From the NCBI GenBank assembly GCA_001940755.1, contig MEHH01000028.1, positions 1 through 16,556 on the forward strand: a DNA stretch of 16,556 nucleotides, given 5' to 3'. The notes beneath the pieces were generated by a model, which was given only the letters and a program-made list of their open reading frames with translations, was not told where the DNA came from and made no database searches. Shown piece by piece: positions 11,672 to 16,556 of the stretch. The position numbers and the translations under genes are program-made. The stretch's first letter is position 1; the number at the start of each line of letters is the position of its first letter. The stretch comes from Candidatus Heimdallarchaeota archaeon AB_125 (lineage in GTDB: Archaea > Asgardarchaeota > Heimdallarchaeia > Heimdallarchaeales > Heimdallarchaeaceae).

Positions 11672-14281
11672 AGTTAATTCTTCAGCTTCAGCTGCTGCTT
11701 CTTTGAAGATAGATATCTTGAATTTATTATGGAGTGGGGATATCTTTGCTCCCCATTCTGAAACTTTGTAGAGTGGTTTTGCCATCCAACCAAGACCTTT
11801 AACCATTCTAGTAGCCGTCTTCAACTCTTCTAGAGTATTATCATCAAAAGCTCCAAAGAAACTCGCAATGAAAGCGTATAGATATAATCCAAGTAAAGTT
11901 CCAACAAGCAAAATTACAACTGAAGTGATTATTTCTCCTTGCCAAATTAATCGGAACAATCCTTCAAGTATTCCAAACAATATTGCAGCAGAAATCAAAG
12001 GCGCTATTATTCCTTGCCAGTAAAGATCTTTCCACTTGAATTTGAAATAGTCATTTCGTCTAATCTGCCACCACATGTAGATGTTCTTGATTATAAGTGC
12101 GGGGAAGTATGCAAACATTATTGCAATCATTGGAGATCCAAAAGTTGCATCAAACCAAGAATGCATTGGAATAAAGGCTACCAGCAATCCAGTACGAATT
12201 ACTTGTTCGATTACCCAACTAATAGCCGCCCAACCCGGTCGATCACTTCCAGCGAACATCCAGTCTCCTAACCAAGAGAAGTATCCAATTGAGTGGAAGA
12301 ACAAGAACGAGATGATTAAAGTACCAGCACTTGCCCATTCAGCACCTGCTCCCCCTTCTATGAATCTCCATCCAACAGCCGCAAGGGCAGCGACAAGATA
12401 CCAATCAAAGTACGCACTCCATTTAAGAGAACTGACTGTATAATATCTCGTTAATACTGGTTTTTTAGCATGGTAGGATTCAGATATCGCAGGTAGGAAT
12501 CCTTCCGCAAATAAACCTACTAGCATCACGATCATTGCAAAATTCCATGCAATTGAGAAGTACCCTTGCTGCTGTGTGTAATTCGGTAAAAACTTAGAAA
12601 GTAAGAATAGCTGAATAAACCATCCTAAAGGTGGTAGAATTGCTCCTGACATCCACTTTATACCAAATTTGAATGCTTCTTTAATTTCTGCCTTCGTGAA
12701 ATCTACTCTGAAAACCGTTTTCAATGAAAATCCTAGTTTCTTGAAGAATAGCATTCCTATAAAGAATGCTAGTACTTGAATTACATAAAATCCTACACTA
12801 TAACCTATTGCTCCCGCCAGTCCATCTCCAAAAATAGGATTTTTTCCTAAAGTAAATCTGAATAGAACAATTATACCATACTGGATAGTTATATTTAACA
12901 CAGCGTAAAGCAACAGATTCAGAATCTGGAAAATGTCTATCCGGTTCATAGCTTGGAATAGATACATGAAAACTAGGAAGAACGCAGGCCATTGGAAAAA
13001 TGCATGAGTAACAAATATCCAAGACATATGAGCTAGAAAAGTATGTGGAAATATAATCGAACCAAGAAACGAGATAAGGAATAACTGTACGATTCCTGAT
13101 ACCATTTGGAACCAGACGAAAAGTTGAACATATTTGATAGCTTGTTGTGGTCTCTTTACTCTGTGTTCACTGAAGAATTTGATAAGTATAATTCTAGTAC
13201 CAAGGTCAAAAAATAGCCAGAGAGCCTCAAAGAATCGAATAGTAAAATCATAAAATCCAGCAGCTTGAGGGCTTGGAAGAATGAGCAGTGGAAAAACCAA
13301 AGCTGACATCACAGCATTAGGCAGAATGATTAGAAGACCTGCAAATAGTTGAACTAAGAATCCACCTAATTGTCTGTGCATTCCAACCTCTTCCCATCCT
13401 TCAGCTTTCTCCTCTTCTTTACTCATTTCCTCGAGATCTTTTTCTTTAATTGGATTCTTCTTGGCGTATTTTTTCGCAAAAATAAATCCAGTAATTGTAA
13501 TAGCACTAGTTAAGACAACAGCAATTCCTAAAGCTACTGTTTCCATTGTATGTGGTACGGGAGCAAATTCCCATTTAGCATATTTAAGAACTGTATCTCC
13601 CACTGATGATTTCATTGTCATATATAGCAAATAATTGAAGTATGGCCATTCAATTAATTCAGTGTTGAATTCTGTGCTTGGATAGAAATTGAATACATAA
13701 TGTCTTTCTGATGCAGATCTGCTAATAAGGCCGAGATTAGGATCGTCGCTTGTATCTGATGTTTCAATTAATACAGTTCCTTCAAGCTGAATATCAGTAT
13801 AATTCGTTATTGTTGGAACAGAATTCCATTGGATATTATCTATAATTACAGGGGGATCACCAACGAAAGTAGTTTCAACTGGAACTGGGAGAGAAGTTTT
13901 ACCATCAGCAATGGTTCCATTGGCATCTGAAGCCAAACTAAGTGAAGTTAACAAAGTAGCATTTGACGCTAGATTAGTATACATAAAAATTGCAATACCA
14001 CCAGGAAAAGCTCCTAGTAATCCAATCTCTGCAGTAGTCGGTGCATAATCAAGAATGACAATGCAATCGTAACCGCTTATATCTGCTCCAATTGTTTCGC
14101 TCTCTGTAATCACAAACATCGGATCCAGAGATAATCTTGCTAGTAAAGCTTCTTCAATATCTTCACCTACTACTAGAACATCTAGTGAGGTCTGTGCTTG
14201 TATGTTAGTAGTAACCATACTAAAAGTAAGAACTGCTAGAAGACTGAGAAGCAACAAAAGAATAATCTTCTTTTTCTTCAT
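11645..14281 (-). CDS. Fusion of a secreted GATase-like ectodomain with a polysaccharide-flippase-like membrane domain
   Basis: 878 residues. A signal peptide (about 5-28) leads to an extracellular alpha/beta domain at about 31-240 (LDVLVVGED, later GYDCIVILDYAPTTAEI, then IAIFMYTN), followed by a membrane helix at about 247-269 and a Lys/Glu-rich cytoplasmic linker (about 270-300). From about 303 to 835 there are roughly a dozen membrane helices. Their pattern resembles the MOP-superfamily polysaccharide transporters (oligosaccharide flippases), for example the AGFYDFTIRFFEALWLFFDLG region and the amphipathic ends of helices, but the match is by pattern, not by a single diagnostic motif. The C-terminal 40 residues are charged and cytoplasmic. 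A role in moving lipid-linked glycans across the membrane, for S-layer or glycoprotein assembly, is inference. Start is supported by the TATA box at 14311-14320. Confidence 0.75.
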   Translation of the reverse strand: MKKKKIILLLLLSLLAVLTFSMVTTNIQAQTSLDVLVVGEDIEEALLARLSLDPMFVITESETIGADISGYDCIVILDYAPTTAEIGLLGAFPGGIAIFMYTNLASNATLLTSLSLASDANGTIADGKTSLPVPVETTFVGDPPVIIDNIQWNSVPTITNYTDIQLEGTVLIETSDTSDDPNLGLISRSASERHYVFNFYPSTEFNTELIEWPYFNYLLYMTMKSSVGDTVLKYAKWEFAPVPHTMETVALGIAVVLTSAITITGFIFAKKYAKKNPIKEKDLEEMSKEEEKAEGWEEVGMHRQLGGFLVQLFAGLLIILPNAVMSALVFPLLILPSPQAAGFYDFTIRFFEALWLFFDLGTRIILIKFFSEHRVKRPQQAIKYVQLFVWFQMVSGIVQLFLISFLGSIIFPHTFLAHMSWIFVTHAFFQWPAFFLVFMYLFQAMNRIDIFQILNLLLYAVLNITIQYGIIVLFRFTLGKNPIFGDGLAGAIGYSVGFYVIQVLAFFIGMLFFKKLGFSLKTVFRVDFTKAEIKEAFKFGIKWMSGAILPPLGWFIQLFLLSKFLPNYTQQQGYFSIAWNFAMIVMLVGLFAEGFLPAISESYHAKKPVLTRYYTVSSLKWSAYFDWYLVAALAAVGWRFIEGGAGAEWASAGTLIISFLFFHSIGYFSWLGDWMFAGSDRPGWAAISWVIEQVIRTGLLVAFIPMHSWFDATFGSPMIAIMFAYFPALIIKNIYMWWQIRRNDYFKFKWKDLYWQGIIAPLISAAILFGILEGLFRLIWQGEIITSVVILLVGTLLGLYLYAFIASFFGAFDDNTLEELKTATRMVKGLGWMAKPLYKVSEWGAKISPLHNKFKISIFKEAAAEAEELTKEKAQLVI

Positions 14282-14310
14282 AATACAACCTTAATCAGCA
14301 AAAAATCTAA

Positions 14311-14335
14311 CTAATATAAATGTCTTGTCGAGAAA
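14311..14335 (-). promoter_or_regulatory. Promoter of the ectodomain-flippase gene: TATA box plus TTTCTCGACAA
   Basis: TTTATATTAG (14311-14320) on the minus strand lies 30-39 nt before the ATG at 14281, predicting a leader of about 10 nt. TTTCTCGACAA (14325-14335) is 4 nt upstream of it, at the BRE position, and recurs at two other promoters. Confidence 0.55.
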
Positions 14336-14366
14336 AAACAGTTTTTCTTGAATTTTCAGCATTTTT

Positions 14367-14774
14367 TCAAGGAAGAAAATCTACTACATACCCTTCTGCT
14401 TCAAGAAAATCCTTGTAACTAGTTAAAATTGCATTTCGAAGAAAAGCAATTGTTTCATCATTAAGAGGATGAATCATTGCCTTTTTGAGTGTAAAAAAGA
14501 GTTTTATCAGAATTTCATCAAAAGCTTTCATTCTTTCATTTGCATGTATAAATCTAAATTCGTTAATTGGACGAACTTTCTCTTTCTCCCACTCTCTGCA
14601 TGAATGTTTAAGAATTGCTTCAATACCTGATCTGTTAATAGTAGGCATTGCGTTCATGATACATTCAAGAAGTTTTTCAAAAATTTCCAATTGTCCTTTA
14701 TTGAGCATTATCTTTCTTGAACTAATCATGACTGCATTTGCTTTTCTTTGATCGAGCTCAAAACTTATACTCAT
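14367..14774 (-). CDS. Unrecognised small, mostly helical protein
   Basis: 135 residues. I do not recognise it. It has no signal peptide or membrane helix and looks soluble and largely helical, with amphipathic stretches at about 25-45 (LNKGQLEIFEKLLECIMNAM), 47-62 and 82-100 (KAFDEILIKLFFTLKKAM). Two cysteines (38 and about 59) are not arranged as a metal motif. A TATA box 23-31 nt upstream and a shared upstream element mark it as an expressed gene. It lies 85 bp before the ectodomain-flippase gene on the same strand, and both promoters carry the same upstream element, so co-regulation is possible. It diverges from the COG1751 gene. Confidence 0.65.
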   Translation of the reverse strand: MSISFELDQRKANAVMISSRKIMLNKGQLEIFEKLLECIMNAMPTINRSGIEAILKHSCREWEKEKVRPINEFRFIHANERMKAFDEILIKLFFTLKKAMIHPLNDETIAFLRNAILTSYKDFLEAEGYVVDFLP

Positions 14775-14796
14775 TAAGCAACAATTTCCTTTAGTT

Positions 14797-14818
14797 ATCT
14801 ATAAATTTTGTTGAGAAA
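14797..14818 (-). promoter_or_regulatory. Promoter of the small helical gene: TATA box plus TTTCTCAACAA
   Basis: TTTATAGAT (14797-14805) on the minus strand lies 23-31 nt before the ATG at 14774. TTTCTCAACAA (14808-14818) sits 2 nt upstream of it and differs by one base from the element at 14325-14335. Confidence 0.55.
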
Positions 14819-14873
14819 TTCACAGTTTTGGTTAGAATACAATGTGTAAATCTGTATAGAACATGAAAAAAAA

Positions 14874-14880
14874 TTATAAA
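14874..14880 (+). promoter_or_regulatory. TATA box of the COG1751/dolichol-kinase-like operon
   Basis: TTATAAA lies 23-29 nt before the ATG at 14903, consistent with a leaderless transcript for the first gene of the pair. Confidence 0.5.
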
Positions 14881-14902
14881 CTACGACAAACTAACCTTAT
14901 GC

Positions 14903-15445
14903 ATGACTGTTCATTTTCCCAAACCTGGAGATTATTCTGAAGAAGTCTTTTCTCTAGTGAATAAAAGATTAGAAAAAGGAGATATTCGTCAAGTTATAGT
15001 TGCAACAACCTCTGGTAGCACAGCATTAAAGGCTGCAGATGCTATCAAAGGTGTGAAGCTTATTGCAGTAACTCATCAAGCTGGTTTTCGAGAACCTGGT
15101 GAGATGGAAATCCCCTTAGAATCTATACAAGAACTTGAAACAAAAGGTGTAAAGGTTGTAACTGCAACTCATGCTCTAGCTGGTATTGATAGGGCAGTTA
15201 GAAAGAAACATGGAACTTGGTTAACCACTGAAATAATGGCAGAGACACTTAGATTATTTGGTCAAGGTACTAAAGTCTGTGCAGAAATTGTAATTATGGC
15301 TGCAGATGCAGGTGTTATCTCTATGGATGATGTTATAGCAATTGGTGGAACTGGTAGAGGAGCAGATACTGCTTGGGTTGTAACTCCAGCTCACTCTCAT
15401 TCGTTTTTCCATATGAAAATGAAAGAATTAATATGTAAACCATAA
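14903..15445 (+). CDS. Pyruvate kinase alpha/beta (C-terminal) domain-like protein, COG1751
   Basis: 180 residues. It matches the stand-alone archaeal protein family related to the C-terminal regulatory domain of pyruvate kinase, without the catalytic barrel. Key segments are VIVATTSGSTALKAADAI (about 32-49), LIAVTHQAGFREPGEMEIP (about 53-71), VVTATHALAGIDRA (about 84-97), VCAEIVIMAADAG (about 125-137) and AIGGTGRGADTAWVV (about 145-159). The TTSGST stretch corresponds to a phosphate-binding loop in the pyruvate kinase domain, so binding of a phosphorylated effector is likely, but function is unknown. It is soluble. It heads a two-gene unit, with 21 bp before the polyprenol-kinase-like gene. 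Confidence 0.88.
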   Translation: MTVHFPKPGDYSEEVFSLVNKRLEKGDIRQVIVATTSGSTALKAADAIKGVKLIAVTHQAGFREPGEMEIPLESIQELETKGVKVVTATHALAGIDRAVRKKHGTWLTTEIMAETLRLFGQGTKVCAEIVIMAADAGVISMDDVIAIGGTGRGADTAWVVTPAHSHSFFHMKMKELICKP

Positions 15446-15466
15446 CAAAATTGTTGGTAGAAAGAC

Positions 15467-16192
15467 ATGGGCATCATTAATACTGAGCTGAGTTTCAGCA
15501 CTACTGAACTAAATTGGATAGCAATCAGTGTCGGTATTGTAGTTATTTTCTTAACTATTAATGTTGTATTTGTTTTAAAAGCTCTAAAGCTAGAACGATG
15601 GCAAATTAGAAAAATTGGGCATATGATTCTGAATACTATTGTAGCTTTCTTTCCTCTATTCTTTGCAAATATTCTTGATATTTTCATCACTTTAGCAATA
15701 GCTATTGGGATTCTCTTGATTTTATCGGCAATCCCTCAAATTCGTATATTTCAGAGAATTTTCATCCTCTGTTCTAGACAAGAAGATAACCCTTGGGAGC
15801 TCTTCATTAATGCAGTTCTAATGGGAACAACAATGATACTGATATTGTGGTTCTTTAGGACAGATGTTTATGTTTTCACTGCAGCTTATCTTACTGTTAG
15901 TTTAGGTGACGGATTAGGGGAAATGATAGGGAGACCTTACGGTAAAATAAAATACAAGATATTTGCTGAAAAGAGCTTAGAAGGATCACTAGGTGTATTA
16001 GTTGGAACCTGTATTGGGGTTGTAGTTGGACTAGCAATTGGATCTTTACTTCTAGTTCCCGGTACATGGTGGAAGATTATTGTCATCACACTTGTTGGTG
16101 TGATAGTTGAAGCTCTGAGCTATATTTTTCTAGACAATTTGACTCTTCCCGCTTCTATTGCGGTTTGTATATACCTATTATTCTTGATTTAG
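15467..16192 (+). CDS. Dolichol/phytol kinase family (SEC59/DGK1/VTE5-like) membrane protein
   Basis: 241 residues with about seven membrane helices. Family signatures are RKIGH at 48-52, LGDGLGEMIGRPYGK at 146-160, KSLEGS at 169-174, EALS at 215-218 and DNLTLP at 223-228, all as in COG0170 enzymes that phosphorylate dolichol, phytol or diacylglycerol using CTP. The active site is predicted at the cytoplasmic membrane face. In an archaeon the plausible substrates are dolichol-type carriers for N-glycosylation or (geranyl)geraniol-type isoprenoid alcohols for lipid salvage; the sequence does not decide. The gene starts 21 bp after the COG1751 gene and has no promoter of its own that I can see, so it is translated from the same transcript; only a weak GGTAG lies 7 nt before the ATG. 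Its stop codon overlaps that of the convergent methyltransferase. Confidence 0.85.
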   Translation: MGIINTELSFSTTELNWIAISVGIVVIFLTINVVFVLKALKLERWQIRKIGHMILNTIVAFFPLFFANILDIFITLAIAIGILLILSAIPQIRIFQRIFILCSRQEDNPWELFINAVLMGTTMILILWFFRTDVYVFTAAYLTVSLGDGLGEMIGRPYGKIKYKIFAEKSLEGSLGVLVGTCIGVVVGLAIGSLLLVPGTWWKIIVITLVGVIVEALSYIFLDNLTLPASIAVCIYLLFLI

Positions 16193-16556
16193 GGAGAGTT
16201 TTTCATAGCTTCAAGCATATAGGTTGATTTAGTCAATCTTTGCCAATTTACTGAAAAACCTATTTCCTTACACATGTCTTCAAGCTTTTGTGGGGACAAA
16301 AAAGTACTTCCAAACATTAATACCTTTTCAAAAAAGATGAGGAACTTTGTTTTCCAGTACTTTGGATCAAATTCCCTAATTGTAAAATAACCACTCTTCA
16401 TCATAACCTCATAACATTCTGCTAGGGTTTCTTCCTGTTTAAGTATATGATGTAATGTATCATTTGCGAAAATTTGAGGAATTGTATCTTTTCTGAAAGG
16501 AAGAGCTTCTCCCACTCCTTGCACCAAAATCAGACTATTGGAATCAAAGGAATTAG
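16189..16556 (-). CDS. SAM-dependent methyltransferase, C-terminal part (cut by window edge)
   Basis: The frame is open from the right edge to the TAA at 16189-16191, about 122 residues. The visible part is the second half of a class I methyltransferase: LVQGVGEALPF (motif II, after the last acidic strand), FANDTLHHI (motif IV, the usual LHHI/LHHV), then the helix EETLAECYEVMMKSGYF and a C-terminal substrate region. The SAM-binding glycine-rich motif lies beyond the edge. A TTG at 16527 could mimic a start, but the frame continues upstream with residues that fit motif II, so the gene is truncated rather than starting there. Its last 4 bp overlap the stop of the dolichol-kinase-like gene, tail to tail. 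Substrate is unknown. Confidence 0.75.
   Translation of the reverse strand, partial: NSFDSNSLILVQGVGEALPFRKDTIPQIFANDTLHHILKQEETLAECYEVMMKSGYFTIREFDPKYWKTKFLIFFEKVLMFGSTFLSPQKLEDMCKEIGFSVNWQRLTKSTYMLEAMKNSP

Noticed and set aside
12081..12443. 120-residue plus-strand open frame inside the flippase-like gene
   Set aside because: Shadow of a hydrophobic coding frame; composition is not protein-like and there is no promoter.
14331..14348. Hairpin AGAAAAA/TTTTTCT as terminator of the small helical gene
   Set aside because: Almost only A and T pairs, and it overlaps the promoter element of the next gene, so it cannot be separated from chance.
14779..14813. CAACAA-N23-TTGTTG as an operator around the small helical gene's TATA box
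   Set aside because: Short arms, and the right arm is already explained by the shared TTTCTCRAYAA element.
16527..16556. TTG at 16527 as the real start of the methyltransferase
   Set aside because: The open frame continues upstream to the edge, and the residues there fit the expected methyltransferase motif.

Overview
The window is archaeal chromosomal DNA, AT-rich throughout, with about 15 closely packed protein genes and no RNA genes, CRISPR arrays or mobile elements that I can see. Nearly every gene or transcription unit has a TATA-like box roughly 20-40 nt before its start codon and no Shine-Dalgarno sequence, which points to leaderless or short-leader archaeal transcripts. Several large surface proteins have an N-terminal signal peptide and either a C-terminal membrane anchor with a short basic tail or a fused membrane domain. 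Together with a clostripain-type peptidase, a ferredoxin-nitroreductase fusion and an archaeal pyruvate-kinase-C-like protein, this suggests an anaerobic or facultative archaeon. An Asgard lineage (Heimdallarchaeia-like) would fit, but that is inference and cannot be settled from this window.

Layout, left to right. A Nudix hydrolase (-, cut by the left edge) diverges from a secreted, membrane-anchored zinc hydrolase of the S1/P1 nuclease / phospholipase C fold (+). Converging on the latter is a DUF1028 protein (-). After a 226-bp non-coding stretch with several hairpins come a metal-ligand-less VOC protein (-), divergent from a PNPOx-like flavin-binding protein (+). A ferredoxin-nitroreductase fusion (-) and a large secreted C11 (clostripain, clan CD) peptidase (-) follow. 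A PIG-L-type deacetylase (+) is divergent from the peptidase and convergent with a GH31 alpha-glucosidase (-). Next are a YdjM-like membrane protein (-), an unrecognised helical protein (+), a very large fusion of an extracellular domain to a polysaccharide-flippase-like membrane domain (-), and an unrecognised small protein (-). The right end holds a two-gene unit (+): a COG1751 pyruvate-kinase-C-like protein and a dolichol/phytol-kinase-family membrane protein. A SAM methyltransferase (-) is cut by the right edge.

Most genes are single transcription units with their own promoter, and convergent pairs end within a few bases of each other or overlap. The theme that links some of them is the cell surface: three signal-peptide proteins, a flippase-like fusion, a polyprenol-kinase-family enzyme, an N-acetyl-sugar-type deacetylase and an alpha-glucosidase could all serve glycan and envelope metabolism. 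They do not form one operon, so this link is inference. The most unusual items are the 878-residue ectodomain-flippase fusion, the S1/P1-like enzyme with a second GATase-like domain, two unrecognised small genes, and several inverted repeats in divergent promoters.
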